From Candidatus Scybalocola faecipullorum (GTDB taxonomy: Bacteria > Bacillota > Clostridia > Lachnospirales > Lachnospiraceae): a DNA stretch of 64,000 nucleotides. Below, piece by piece: positions 30,469 through 40,430 of the stretch. The translations under genes and the position numbers were made by a program. Position 1 is the first letter of the stretch, and each line of letters begins with the position of its first letter. The notes under the pieces were generated by a model. That model was not told where the DNA came from. It worked only from the letters and a program-made list of their open reading frames with translations, and did no database searches. The DNA is taken from contig DVJY01000066.1 in assembly GCA_018716485.1 (NCBI GenBank), forward strand, positions 62,001 through 126,000, read 5' to 3'.

Positions 30469-32979
30469 TCAGTCGGATATCTGCTGGAGATATTCCTCTG
30501 AACTGCTGTAATTGTAAGGCAGGGATGCGCGCCCTTCTGAACGTTCTTCCTGATGATATAAGGGAAGGTCGAAACAGGCGGCAACAGCATCTCTGAACAA
30601 ATCAACAGCATTGGCTGATCCGTACCCGTTTGGAATGATAACACAAACGCAGTACTGCGGGTCTTCATATGGCGCAAATCCCATAAAAAGGCTGTGATCC
30701 GGACGATTCTGCTGCTCCTGGGCCGTCCCCGATTTTCCGGCGGTCTTTATCGGAAGGCTTGTAAATATATCTTCATAAATACTGCTCTGGCAGACGCCGT
30801 AAAGTCCTTCATAGATAGTGTCCCATGTCTTTTCAGATATATTGACGTAAGACTCGATTTTGGGCTTACGTTCCCAAAGAACTTCACCGGTACTGCTGCA
30901 CATTTTTTCAGTCAGAGAAAGAGCATAAACATTGCCGCGGGAAGCGACGGCAGTCATATAACGGGCCAATACGGCAGGGGTATAACTGTGAGTCCCCTGA
31001 CCGATCATGGACAGGACTGCATTTTCATCTGAGACAGACGGTGCACTTTCATAAATTTCAAGACCGCTTTTGCGGTCAAGGCAAAATTTTGAAGCATATT
31101 CTCGGATAAGACGCAGCCCCTTCGGATGATTTAGGCTGCCATCAGTTAACTGGCTGATTTTAAAGCCGAGATCATAAAAAAAGTAATTGCACGATGCGGC
31201 AAGGGCCTGACTGACATTAACATATCCGTGGCTTGTTTTGGACCAGCAGGCGGCCGGCGGATATACTTTATCAAAAACAACCCGGTCATAAACCGTTGTC
31301 TGAGGTGTGATATAGCCTTCTTCCAGTCCGATGGCCGCAGAAACAATTTTAAATGTCGATCCCGGCGCAATGAGCTGGCGTGTTGCCCGGTCATACAGCG
31401 GTGTAGAGGCATTTGCAATCAGTGCACTGTAATAAGAGGCTTCTGAAATGCGGCCTGAGTCATAGCCCGGATATGAGACCATAGCTTTGACTTTTCCGGT
31501 ATTGACATCGGTAACGATGCATACGCCGGAGCAGGGTGTCAGTCCGAGCATATCTGCTGTCAGCTGCATGTGATCAATTTTATCGTATATAAATTCATAG
31601 GCGGATATCGTTTTGTTTGTCAGCTTTTCATAATCGTCATCCATATGGAGAATGTGCTGCTCGTATAAAACCGCGAGTAAAGTACGCATATCGGCGGTAC
31701 CTTCTGTAATCAGTGCTTCACAAACGATTTGCATATTGTCCTCATCACAGTCTGTGTCCGAAACGTTTTCAGATAATATACGCTCCTGCTGTGAAAGGCA
31801 CAGTTCATACAGCTGACGGCTGTTGGGTCCATCGTCTGCATTGATGGACGATATATCGATGCATTTGTTTTTTATTAATGCTGTGCATACATCTTCTATA
31901 GGAATAAGCCAATTGGGATTATTGTCCCGATCTGTTTCCTCGACAAGACGAGACAGTAAAATACCTGCAAGACGCTCTTCAAGCAGCTGATAAAGTCTGA
32001 TCTGAAGATCTTTATCAATACTCAGCCACAAGTCATTGCCTGCGACAGCGTCTTTTGTACGTACCGTATACAGAGGGGATCCTGTACTGTCCACATAAAC
32101 AATCTGCTCTCCTTTGGTTCCTGAAAGCTCTGATTCATAAATTTGTTCCAAACCGGTTTTGCCGATCAGCTCATTTGAACTATAGGCAGCGCGTTCTGCC
32201 TCAGTCATAGCATCAAGTTCTTCTTCAGAAACAGTGCCCAGATATCCTGTTAAATGCGAAAAACATTCGCTGTTTTCATAGACACGCTCGTATGCCTCTT
32301 CTATGGTCACGCCGGAGAGTAAAGATTTATTTTCCATGACAGCGCTGACGAATTCCGGGCTGGCATCAGCGATGGCTTCTACGGCCATGTATTCGGTAAA
32401 GCGCTTCATGTAGAGCGCATATCGGACGGCGGCAATTTTCAGTGACATCTCCAATGAGGAACTTTCGTGAATTTCAAAGAGACTGCCGCATATATACTCC
32501 ATAAGCTGTCCGGCCTCCATGGAATCCTGCTCTGCCGTCAGGCGGTCATTTTGGGACAAATTGTAAATATCTTTTTTAAACTGTACAACTTCATCATCGG
32601 TGCCGTCATAAACATACCGGCCGTTGGAGACGGCGACAGGCAGTGAAAGGTCAAGTGTTTCCCCATATGCTTCCATAAGTTCCAGAAGGCGGACGATAAT
32701 CCCGTTAATATGCTGATGATCTTCGGGAAGCATGGAAGCTTCGATCAGGATATTATAGCAGACTCGGCTTCCGGCAATCAGCTGTCCGCTGCAGTCATAA
32801 ATGTTGCCTCTTTGCGCCTGAATTTGGGTAACTTTTTGAATGCGGCGGGAAAAGGTTTCAAGATAGTCCGGGCCGCGGATAATCTGCAGCAAAAACAGGC
32901 GTATGAAAAGTACCAGAAACATGACGGCAAATATAAGTCCGAGTATCTGAAGTCTTCTTTTATTCTTTTTGCGGATCAT
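30469..32979 (-). CDS. mrdA: Penicillin-binding protein 2, class B transpeptidase
   Basis: About 836 residues. One N-terminal membrane helix (ILGLIFAVMFLVLFIRLFLL) precedes a large dimerisation domain and a transpeptidase domain with STFK (APGSTFKIVSA), SCN (AASCNYFF) and KSGTAQ. It cross-links peptidoglycan during elongation as RodA's partner. The protein is longer than E. coli PBP2, mostly from a roughly 150-residue acidic insert before the transpeptidase domain. ATG at 32979 is preferred; a GTG at 32991 is too close to AAAGGA. The start overlaps mreD. Confidence 0.94.
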   Translation of the reverse strand: MIRKKNKRRLQILGLIFAVMFLVLFIRLFLLQIIRGPDYLETFSRRIQKVTQIQAQRGNIYDCSGQLIAGSRVCYNILIEASMLPEDHQHINGIIVRLLELMEAYGETLDLSLPVAVSNGRYVYDGTDDEVVQFKKDIYNLSQNDRLTAEQDSMEAGQLMEYICGSLFEIHESSSLEMSLKIAAVRYALYMKRFTEYMAVEAIADASPEFVSAVMENKSLLSGVTIEEAYERVYENSECFSHLTGYLGTVSEEELDAMTEAERAAYSSNELIGKTGLEQIYESELSGTKGEQIVYVDSTGSPLYTVRTKDAVAGNDLWLSIDKDLQIRLYQLLEERLAGILLSRLVEETDRDNNPNWLIPIEDVCTALIKNKCIDISSINADDGPNSRQLYELCLSQQERILSENVSDTDCDEDNMQIVCEALITEGTADMRTLLAVLYEQHILHMDDDYEKLTNKTISAYEFIYDKIDHMQLTADMLGLTPCSGVCIVTDVNTGKVKAMVSYPGYDSGRISEASYYSALIANASTPLYDRATRQLIAPGSTFKIVSAAIGLEEGYITPQTTVYDRVVFDKVYPPAACWSKTSHGYVNVSQALAASCNYFFYDLGFKISQLTDGSLNHPKGLRLIREYASKFCLDRKSGLEIYESAPSVSDENAVLSMIGQGTHSYTPAVLARYMTAVASRGNVYALSLTEKMCSSTGEVLWERKPKIESYVNISEKTWDTIYEGLYGVCQSSIYEDIFTSLPIKTAGKSGTAQEQQNRPDHSLFMGFAPYEDPQYCVCVIIPNGYGSANAVDLFRDAVAACFDLPLYHQEERSEGRASLPYNYSSSEEYLQQISD

Positions 32980-33505
32980 ATATGGTTTCACTTCCTTTGC
33001 AAAAAAACAGCAGCGGCCGTATCAACGGGCCGATGGCAGCAGCTGCCGCTGCGGTATAAATAACAGAGGGAATTACAGCTGTCATTAAAAGATCCGGCAG
33101 GGAGGACATGTTTTCGGGCATCAGGCACAGACAAGCTGTGATCAGCTGATTCAGCAATACGCCGATGCCGGCGCCGGCTGCTGAAAGTTTCGGGCGGCTG
33201 ATATCAGCAGATGCCGAGGCAATGCCGAAACAGGTGCCTGCAGACATATAAACAAGCATGGATACGCCGTCATATCCGCTGCCGAACAAATCACGGATGA
33301 CTCCGCACAAAAATCCGCATACAGTGCCGCGGCATATACTGCAGAATACGGAGATGTCTATAGTTAAAATCATTAAAAGATCCGGCTGTGCCTGTCCGAT
33401 CGCTATATGAGGAACCAGCATATATTGGACGAAAGACAAAGTAATAGCAAGAACAGATATGAGCACTGCGCACAAAATCTTATGAGGCAGACTGTTGGAG
33501 TGCAT
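32960..33505 (-). CDS. mreD: Rod shape-determining protein MreD
   Basis: A 181-residue membrane protein with about five hydrophobic helices and the MreD-type block AQPDLLMILTIDISV followed by GFLCGVIRDLFGSG. It belongs to the elongasome. The start overlaps the end of mreC by 26 bp with an AAGGAGAGG site inside mreC. The C-terminal tail overlaps PBP2. Confidence 0.88.
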   Translation of the reverse strand: MHSNSLPHKILCAVLISVLAITLSFVQYMLVPHIAIGQAQPDLLMILTIDISVFCSICRGTVCGFLCGVIRDLFGSGYDGVSMLVYMSAGTCFGIASASADISRPKLSAAGAGIGVLLNQLITACLCLMPENMSSLPDLLMTAVIPSVIYTAAAAAAIGPLIRPLLFFCKGSETIYDPQKE

Positions 33506-34322
33506 TGCCGCTGTCCTCTCCTTTCACCAGCCCGGATTTTAAATCGGTGATGACAAGTACATGTGTCAAATGATCAAAATCTGCGGCCGGGATGATCTCT
33601 CCGCTTTGAGCATTGCCATGGCTGTCTGTATTGACTGAAGTTATATAGCCGACCGGAAGATTGGGCATATATTGACTGCTGATATATGATGTAACAATCT
33701 CATCCCCGGAAGAGACTTCACGAGACTGTCCGAGCATCGTCAGGCGGAGCCGTCCGCTGCTTTGAAATCGTATATCTCCCTGTGCAATACAAAGATCCTG
33801 AGACTTTAAAAGCATACAGCTGATACTGCTCCCTTCATCAGTAATAGGACGAACTTTTGCAGTGTGCTGTGAAGTTTCAGTAATAATGCCGGCCAGACCG
33901 CCGCCGGCAAGGACATTCATGCCAACGGTAATGCCGTCGCTGCTGCCTTTATCAATGATATACGTATCATACCAGCCGTCAAAATCACTGCCGATCACCA
34001 CAGCGCCTGTACTGTGATAATCGTAGTACGTATGTTTTAAATCCATAAGAGATGTCAGCGGCGCCAGTGCGGCAATCTGAATTTCCAACTGCTCGATACG
34101 GCGGTACAACTGCCCTGACAGGTCGGAAACATCATAATCCTGATCGTGTGCGGTGTCATCTGCAGTGAGGTGATACAGCGGCGCAAAAATATCGGTAATA
34201 ACTTTGGAAGCAGGCGCCAGCAGGGAATGCCCTGACGCATCAAAAACAAAAAATACACCGCACAGAATCAATAGCAGGCAAAATAACCGCCCGGCATGAG
34301 ATGACTTTTTAAATCTCCGCAT
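33480..34322 (-). CDS. mreC: Rod shape-determining protein MreC
   Basis: A 280-residue bitopic protein. A membrane helix near the N-terminus (LFCLLLILCGVFFVFDA) precedes a coiled coil (about 65-90) and beta-rich MreC domains (GAVVIGSDFDGWYDTYIID, KGSSDGITVGMNVLAGGGLA). It links the cytoplasmic MreB filament to periplasmic synthases. It is 3 bp after the MreB-like gene. Confidence 0.92.
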   Translation of the reverse strand: MRRFKKSSHAGRLFCLLLILCGVFFVFDASGHSLLAPASKVITDIFAPLYHLTADDTAHDQDYDVSDLSGQLYRRIEQLEIQIAALAPLTSLMDLKHTYYDYHSTGAVVIGSDFDGWYDTYIIDKGSSDGITVGMNVLAGGGLAGIITETSQHTAKVRPITDEGSSISCMLLKSQDLCIAQGDIRFQSSGRLRLTMLGQSREVSSGDEIVTSYISSQYMPNLPVGYITSVNTDSHGNAQSGEIIPAADFDHLTHVLVITDLKSGLVKGEDSGNALQQSAS

Positions 34323-34325
34323 AAT

Positions 34326-35333
34326 TTACAAATACTCCTGTGAATTTATCCGTACAGGCTGCTTCTGTGTCATCAGTTTATAAAGGCCTCTGATCACAGT
34401 TTCTCCCGGGGAGGGACAAAGATGCGCAGGCATGCGCAGCTGTGATGAAAAAAAGGCAGCAGCGTTTGGAACCAATGCCATGCCGCCGGTCAGATAAAGA
34501 CCGCCGCGGATAACATCTGAAGTCAGTTCGGGAGAAATCCTTTCAAGTAGCAGTCGGATCTCTGTGACAACACGATCGTAATAGCCGCGGACAGATTCGC
34601 AGATCAGGCCGGCAGGGATCTGTGTACATCCGGGCAGGCCGGTCTGAAGATTTTTCCCATAAGCCGCCATCGCTTTTAAAGGGGTGTCACCGCGGGCATC
34701 TGCCAATGCGGTCTTGAGCGCGCAGGCTGTTTTGGTTCCAATCTGGAAGTTAAAATGACTGCGTACAGTTTCAATAATCTCCATGTCTATGCCGCTGCCG
34801 CCGTCATGGAGGAGTGTGCTGTCGGCTACTTCGCCCAAAGAGACTACGGATAACTCTGTAAACGAAGCACCAAGATCGGCAATCAGGCATCCTGAAGGAG
34901 CGTGTACATTGATATCCGCTCCTGCCGCTGCTGCCACAGGCTTAGGAATCAAAAAAGCACGGGTATGCCTGACGCCGAAACTTTCGGCAAGCATACTCAG
35001 TGTCCGCAACTGTACGGAAGAAGCTTTATGGGCAGCGGCAATATAAAATGCGGTATTTTTCAGAAGCGGTGCATCGATTCCCAATCCATGGATCGTATAT
35101 TTAAGAAGATGTACAGCTTCTTTTGTATCGGAAGGCCCCTCCTTAAAAGGCCGGCAAACGCGGATGTCTGGAGAAGCCTTTTCAAAAAGGGCGGCGGCCT
35201 CATCTCCCGCTGCGATGGTCTCGCCTTTGTTTCGGACAGCAATATAGGAGGCCTGAGTATAAATCGTCCCGTCAGGCCCGCAGAGCCGTATTTGGTCTGC
35301 ACCCGGGTCTAAAGCATATTTTTTTACGGACAT
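34326..35333 (-). CDS. Divergent MreB/Mbl-like actin-fold protein
   Basis: A 335-residue protein in the mreB position. Homology to MreB is clear in the hinge (FLIPKPVAAAAGA against canonical IEEPMAAAIGA), in GIDMEIIETVRSHFNFQIG and in YLTGGMALVPN. The nucleotide motifs are altered. Phosphate-1 reads LDPGADQIRL where DLGTANT is usual; phosphate-2 reads ADLGASFTELSVVS instead of DIGGGTTE; and the catalytic Glu of EEP is replaced by Pro-Lys (residues 130-131). It may bind but not hydrolyse ATP, or not bind at all. A standard MreB may exist elsewhere in the genome. Confidence 0.85.
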   Translation of the reverse strand: MSVKKYALDPGADQIRLCGPDGTIYTQASYIAVRNKGETIAAGDEAAALFEKASPDIRVCRPFKEGPSDTKEAVHLLKYTIHGLGIDAPLLKNTAFYIAAAHKASSVQLRTLSMLAESFGVRHTRAFLIPKPVAAAAGADINVHAPSGCLIADLGASFTELSVVSLGEVADSTLLHDGGSGIDMEIIETVRSHFNFQIGTKTACALKTALADARGDTPLKAMAAYGKNLQTGLPGCTQIPAGLICESVRGYYDRVVTEIRLLLERISPELTSDVIRGGLYLTGGMALVPNAAAFFSSQLRMPAHLCPSPGETVIRGLYKLMTQKQPVRINSQEYL

Positions 35334-35347
35334 GAAAAACTCCTTTC

Positions 35348-36055
35348 TTAATTTTCGGCCAGATAGCGGGCCAGTGATTCATATCTGTGATCTCCGATGA
35401 TCAAGTGATCTAAAAGCTGTATGCCAATGAGCCTTCCGGCATGAGCCATCGTCCGTGTGACTTTGATATCCTCTGTACTCGGCGCCGGATCTCCGCTGGG
35501 GTGATTGTGCACAAGTACAATACTGACAGCATCATGCTTCAGTGCCTCGATAAAAATTTCACGCGGGTTGATCATCGCTGCATTGACCGTGCCTTTGAAC
35601 ATAAGGCAGTCTTTAATGAGGCGATTTTTTGTATCAAACATCATCAGCATCAGATGTTCCTGAGTATAATGTCTCATTTCCTCCATATAGTATGCCGCGA
35701 TTGTATCGGGACGGTTAAAATTCAGCTTTCCGGCCGCAGCGGAGGCAGAAATTCTGATGCTCAGTTCCGCGGCGCATAAAACCTGAATCGCTTTAACTTT
35801 TCCGATACCCTTTACTTTTTGTAAATCTGAGAGTGTTAAATGACATAAACCGGAAAGGCCGCCCTTTTGGGCGCACAAATTTAAAATATGCAGCGCCAGT
35901 TCGGTGCTTCTTATATTTTTTGTTCCGGTTTTAATGATGACAGCCAGAAGTTCAGCATCAGATAAAGCTTTGACGCCGAGCTTCTGACATTTTTCGTAAG
36001 GCCGTTCTGATTCCGGCAGATTTTTGATTGGTAATTTAGAAATGTTCATTATCAT
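35348..36055 (-). CDS. radC: RadC/JAB-domain protein
   Basis: A 235-residue protein. An N-terminal helix-hairpin-helix region (LQKVKGIGKVKAIQVLCAAE) precedes a JAMM/MPN+ domain with HNHPSGDPAPSTED, the zinc-binding motif. Despite the name, a direct DNA-repair role is doubtful. It stands at the head of the mre operon, as often in Firmicutes. AGGAG lies 6 bp before ATG 36055. The 36056-36213 gap shows nothing firm beyond a short stem with T7 on the minus strand near 36190-36210, a possible terminator of the previous gene. Confidence 0.93.
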   Translation of the reverse strand: MIMNISKLPIKNLPESERPYEKCQKLGVKALSDAELLAVIIKTGTKNIRSTELALHILNLCAQKGGLSGLCHLTLSDLQKVKGIGKVKAIQVLCAAELSIRISASAAAGKLNFNRPDTIAAYYMEEMRHYTQEHLMLMMFDTKNRLIKDCLMFKGTVNAAMINPREIFIEALKHDAVSIVLVHNHPSGDPAPSTEDIKVTRTMAHAGRLIGIQLLDHLIIGDHRYESLARYLAEN

Positions 36056-36213
36056 TCACAGCTCCTTTGTATAAGAGCCATGATTGTAAAATTAAGCGTA
36101 AAACGCTATGTAATTTCAGGAAAATTCCCGCCTGTACACATATTTCATTGTAGCACAGGAAGATTTGAATGTATAGCCCAAATGACTTAAAAAAATTGAC
36201 ACGATTCGTCAGG

Positions 36214-37497
36214 CTATTTTAAAGTAACCAACCCGGCTTCGTACAATTTTTCAAGTGACATCATGATGCCAAGCTTTGAATGGTACCATGTGATACCACC
36301 CTGAAAATAGACAGAATACGGCGGCTTGATCGGGGCATCGGCGCTTAATTCGATGGATGAACCTTGAATAAAGGCGCCTGCAGCCATGATGACATCGCTG
36401 TCATAGCCCGGCATGGCCCAAGGCTCTGGAACAACATGGGCATCGACCGGCGCGGCCGCCTGAATGCCTTTGCAAAATTCAATGACGCCTTCCGGGGTGC
36501 CAAGTACAACGGCCTGAATAATATCGTGACGGCTCTGTGTGCTGTCAGGGACAACTTCAAATCCGAGACGCTCGTAAATATTTGCCGCAAATATAGCGCC
36601 TTTAAGCGCACCGGAAACAACCTGTGGCGCCAAAAAAAGCCCCTGATAAAAGCTTCGGTTTACACCGAGGCTGGCGCCGACTTCCTTGCCCAGTCCCGGC
36701 GTTGTCAGACGATAAGCGGCACGCTCCACACAGTCTTTTCTTCCGGCAATGTAACCGCCGATCGGCGCAAGTCCGCCGCCCGGATTTTTGATGAGGGAAC
36801 CGACACAAAGGTCAGCGCCCACATCGGTCGGCTCAATGGTCTCCACAAACTCGCCGTAGCAGTTATCTACCATACAGATCACTTCAGGCCTGATGGACTT
36901 TATAAAAGCAATCAGTTCACCGATGCGGCTCACAGAAAGCGTCGGACGCGTCTGATAGCCTTTGGAGCGCTGAATTGTCACCAGTTTTGTTCGGTCATTG
37001 ATGGCTTTTTTGATATTTTCATAATCAAAACTGCCGTCCGGCAGCAGATCGACCTGCCTGTAAGTGATGCCGTATTCGGCAAGAGAACCGGCGGAAGGGC
37101 GGATACCGATGACTTCTTCCAGTGTATCATAAGGTTTTCCAACGGGCGATAACAGTTCATCGCCCGGTCTTAGATTTCCAAAGAGCGCTGTGGCAAGCGC
37201 ATGGGTCCCGCATGTAATATGAGGGCGGACAAGGGCATCTTCAGTATGAAAAACATCTGCATAAACTTTTTCAAGAGTATCCCGTCCATCATCGTTATAG
37301 CCATAGCCGGTGCCGGGATTAAAATGATAATCGCTGACATGGTTGTTCTGCATGGCTCTAATGACTTTCAGCTGATTGACTTCAGCAATTTCGTCAATCA
37401 TATCAAACCGAGGTTTTAATTCATCGGCGATATTTTGACAATATTGAAACACTTCCGGTTTAATTCCCAGCTGTGTATAATACTTTTCCAATTCCAT
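36214..37497 (-). CDS. Methionine gamma-lyase family PLP enzyme (aluminium-resistance type)
   Basis: A 427-residue fold-type I PLP enzyme of PF06838. The PLP lysine is in CVGSLIKNPGGGLAPIGGYI; ITCGTHALATALFG and VCMVDNCYGEFVET supply cofactor contacts. Related proteins are labelled methionine gamma-lyase or aluminium resistance protein, but the substrate is not proven. It follows miaA in the mutS-mutL-miaA row, a common clostridial order. Confidence 0.88.
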   Translation of the reverse strand: MELEKYYTQLGIKPEVFQYCQNIADELKPRFDMIDEIAEVNQLKVIRAMQNNHVSDYHFNPGTGYGYNDDGRDTLEKVYADVFHTEDALVRPHITCGTHALATALFGNLRPGDELLSPVGKPYDTLEEVIGIRPSAGSLAEYGITYRQVDLLPDGSFDYENIKKAINDRTKLVTIQRSKGYQTRPTLSVSRIGELIAFIKSIRPEVICMVDNCYGEFVETIEPTDVGADLCVGSLIKNPGGGLAPIGGYIAGRKDCVERAAYRLTTPGLGKEVGASLGVNRSFYQGLFLAPQVVSGALKGAIFAANIYERLGFEVVPDSTQSRHDIIQAVVLGTPEGVIEFCKGIQAAAPVDAHVVPEPWAMPGYDSDVIMAAGAFIQGSSIELSADAPIKPPYSVYFQGGITWYHSKLGIMMSLEKLYEAGLVTLK

Positions 37498-37538
37498 AAG
37501 TTGTGCCTCTTTCTGTGACCGGACAATGCCGGATATTT

Positions 37539-38492
37539 TTATATAATATGCGTTTCGGAAAGCTTTGCAAGCATTGCCTCTAAAATATGCTCCTCATCCG
37601 GATACTGTTCTTTTTGAATATAGCAGACATCCCTTTCCCGCCGAAACCAGGTCATCTGCCGTTTGGCAAAATGGCGGGTGTCTCTCTTGAGAATATAGAC
37701 AGCTTCGTCAAAACTTATACGTCCCTGAAGATAATCAATGATTTCTTTATAGCCAAGTCCCTGCATAGATACAAGGTCTCTTGAGTAGCCCATATCAAGA
37801 AGCCGGCCAACTTCATCGACCAGTCCTTGTGAAAGCATTTGATCGATGCGTTTTTCAATACGTTCATATAATGTTTTCCGTTCCTGCTCAAGAACAAAAT
37901 AAACGAATCGGTACGGTGAAGGCTTCATGCGCTGTATACGGTTGTGCTCTGAAATTTTTTGGCCTGTTTTATGATAATATTCAAGCGCGCGTATGACTTT
38001 TTTTACATTATTGGCATGAATTTCGGCGGCAGACTGCGGATCTACAGCTTCAAGCCGGCTATGCAGCCAGAGCGGCCCGTTTTTTTCACAGGCTGCTTCG
38101 AGAAAATGCCGGTATTCCATGTCATTATCATTGTCCTCAAACTCAATATCATAAAGGACGGACTGAATGTAAAATCCTGTGCCGCCGACAAGTATGGGAA
38201 TATGCCCGGCAGTATAAATTTTTTCCATGGCTGCCTTGGCCATTTTCTGAAAAGTAACCACATTAAACGGTTCATCAGGCATCAGGGTATCGATCAGATA
38301 ATGAGGAACACCCAGCATCTGCTCCGGAGTAATTTTTGCTGTGCCGATATCCATATATTTGTAAATCTGCATGGAATCGGCGGATATAATTTCGCCGCCG
38401 ACAGCTTTAGCAAGACGGATGGAAAGGTCTGTTTTGCCGACAGCTGTCGGGCCGGTCAGTATAATTAAAGGTTTTTGATTGACATTTTCCAT
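37539..38492 (-). CDS. miaA: tRNA dimethylallyltransferase
   Basis: A 317-residue enzyme that prenylates adenosine 37 of UNN-reading tRNAs. The P-loop ILTGPTAVGKTDLSIRLAKA, the DMAPP-binding ISADSMQIYKYMDIGTAKI and LVGGTGFYIQSVLY are present, as is KRDTRHFAKRQMTWFRRE near the C-terminus. It lies 13 bp after mutL. Confidence 0.96.
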   Translation of the reverse strand: MENVNQKPLIILTGPTAVGKTDLSIRLAKAVGGEIISADSMQIYKYMDIGTAKITPEQMLGVPHYLIDTLMPDEPFNVVTFQKMAKAAMEKIYTAGHIPILVGGTGFYIQSVLYDIEFEDNDNDMEYRHFLEAACEKNGPLWLHSRLEAVDPQSAAEIHANNVKKVIRALEYYHKTGQKISEHNRIQRMKPSPYRFVYFVLEQERKTLYERIEKRIDQMLSQGLVDEVGRLLDMGYSRDLVSMQGLGYKEIIDYLQGRISFDEAVYILKRDTRHFAKRQMTWFRRERDVCYIQKEQYPDEEHILEAMLAKLSETHII

Positions 38493-38505
38493 GAATCAGC
38501 CTCCA

Positions 38506-40398
38506 TTACTGGATTCGTTTGAATTTCTTTTCCAACTCATATTTACTCATAGAAATGATCGTCGGTCTGCCGTGAGGGCATGTATAAGGATTATCAGCCT
38601 TTAACAGCAGGTCGATCAGTGCGTCGGCTTCTTTAAATGACAGACGGTGATTGCCTTTGACTGCCGCTTTGCAGGCAGCAGTTGCCAGATGGTCTGCAAT
38701 CATTTCATCATGAAGCCGTCCGGTTTCTGATGAAAGCTGATCGATCATTTCGATGAGAATGTCCCGGGCGTTAAAGCCGTAAAGCTCCATCGGAACAGCA
38801 CGCACAGCATAATCGTTCCCGCCAAAAGCCTCAATCTCAAATCCGAGCGCCTTAAAGCTGTCCAAATGCTCTTTCAGTGCAGTCTCTTCTTTAATGGATA
38901 GTGTCAGTATGAGCGGCGGCTCCAAATACTGAGATGAAGGCGTATGTGAGCGGTAGCGGGCGTACAATTTTTCATATAGAACTTTTTCGTGGGCAGCGTG
39001 CTGATCGATAATAAACATCTGACCGTCGTATTCTACAATCCAGTAAGTTTCAAAAATCTGGCCGATCAGTCGGTGCCCTGGCCGTGCGGATTCAGACAGG
39101 AGCGGCATATCAAATAAAGACTGCTGTACAGCTTCTTCTTTAGCCGGTTTTGCCGGCTGCGCTGCTTCTGTCTTTATCGGATGTACCGGTGCGGCCGGGG
39201 ATGGGGCCTGCTGTGGTCTCGGACATGTTTTATGCGGATTTTCACCGGAAGCTTTTGGTTCTGAAAAGCTTCGATAGCCGTCAGCCTGTTCCCGGATCAT
39301 CGTTTCGCGGCGTTTGACTTCAAAAGGCTCCGGATAGGCAGCGCCTTTTTCAGAAAATCCGCGGTCCGGCGCGGCTGGCCTGTCTTCAAGACTGACATTG
39401 GGAATTAATTCTTTTCCTTCCAGCGCTTCACGGACAGCATGATACACAAGCTTATACATTTCTTCTCCGTTGTTAAATCGGATTTCCATTTTTGACGGAT
39501 GAACATTGACATCGATCAAAGAAGTATCCACTGTAAAATGAAGCACGGTCAGAGGATATTTGTGGACCATAATAAAGTTTTTATAAGCCTCTTCAATGGC
39601 TTTTGTAATGATGCCGCTTTTAATATACCGTCCGTTAATAAAGTAATTTTCATAGGTGCGGTTGCCCCGGCATATCAAGGGTTTTCCTATAAAACCACTG
39701 ATATGGACATTTGAAGTCTGGGCGGATACTTCAAGAACGTTTGCGGCAATATCTCTGCCGTATACGTTATAAATAATATCTTTCAGGCGCATATTTCCGG
39801 TGGTGTGCAGACGGGTTTGTCCGTTACTGATAAATTTAAAAGATATTTCCGGATGGGACAAAGCCAGCCGCTGCATCAGATCACTGATATATCCGGCTTC
39901 TGTCATGGCCGTTTTTAAAAACTTGCGCCTTGCCGGCGTGTTATAAAAAAGATTTCTTATAATAAATGTTGTGCCCTGCGGACAGCCGATATCTTCCACA
40001 GATTTTTCGATACCGCCTTCGATTTTGTATCGGATGCCGGTCAGTGCCCTGCTTGTTTTGGTCATCATCTCCACCTGCGATACGGCAGCAATACTGGAGA
40101 GCGCCTCACCGCGAAAACCGAGGGAGGCAATGACAAGAAGGTCTTTGGCAGAACGGATTTTGCTTGTGGAATGGCGGTAAAATGCAATAGGCACATCATC
40201 CTTTTCAATACCGCTGCCGTTATCTGTAATGCGGATAAAGCTGATGCCGCCCTCTTTGATTTCCACAGTCACTGCGGTTGCCTTTGCGTCGATGGCATTT
40301 TCAACAAGCTCTTTAACGACAGAGGAAGGCCGTTCCACAACTTCTCCCGCCGCGATTTTATTAATAGTATCTGAATCTAAAAGATTAATCGTTGACAA
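38506..40398 (-). CDS. mutL: DNA mismatch repair protein MutL (endonuclease type)
   Basis: A 630-residue MutL. The GHKL ATPase domain has ENAIDAKATAVTVEI, ITDNGSGIEKDD and STSKI(R)-type blocks; a proline-rich linker spans about 330-430. The C-terminal domain has the nicking motif DQHAAHEKVLYE and CPHGRPTIISMSK. The endonuclease form belongs to bacteria without MutH/Dam. The start is TTG at 40398 behind AGGGA. Confidence 0.96.
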   Translation of the reverse strand: MSTINLLDSDTINKIAAGEVVERPSSVVKELVENAIDAKATAVTVEIKEGGISFIRITDNGSGIEKDDVPIAFYRHSTSKIRSAKDLLVIASLGFRGEALSSIAAVSQVEMMTKTSRALTGIRYKIEGGIEKSVEDIGCPQGTTFIIRNLFYNTPARRKFLKTAMTEAGYISDLMQRLALSHPEISFKFISNGQTRLHTTGNMRLKDIIYNVYGRDIAANVLEVSAQTSNVHISGFIGKPLICRGNRTYENYFINGRYIKSGIITKAIEEAYKNFIMVHKYPLTVLHFTVDTSLIDVNVHPSKMEIRFNNGEEMYKLVYHAVREALEGKELIPNVSLEDRPAAPDRGFSEKGAAYPEPFEVKRRETMIREQADGYRSFSEPKASGENPHKTCPRPQQAPSPAAPVHPIKTEAAQPAKPAKEEAVQQSLFDMPLLSESARPGHRLIGQIFETYWIVEYDGQMFIIDQHAAHEKVLYEKLYARYRSHTPSSQYLEPPLILTLSIKEETALKEHLDSFKALGFEIEAFGGNDYAVRAVPMELYGFNARDILIEMIDQLSSETGRLHDEMIADHLATAACKAAVKGNHRLSFKEADALIDLLLKADNPYTCPHGRPTIISMSKYELEKKFKRIQ

Positions 40399-40430
40399 TA
40401 CATTCCCTGCACTTTCTTAAATCACGGCAG

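Noticed and set aside
29619..30677. MinD extended upstream to 352 residues
   Set aside because: The extension runs through the intergenic gap and the end of PBP2; MinD begins at MGEVFVITSGKGG with its own GGAGG site.
36364..37152. A 262-residue plus-strand open frame
   Set aside because: It is antisense to the methionine-gamma-lyase-family gene, has low-complexity translation and no ribosome-binding site.
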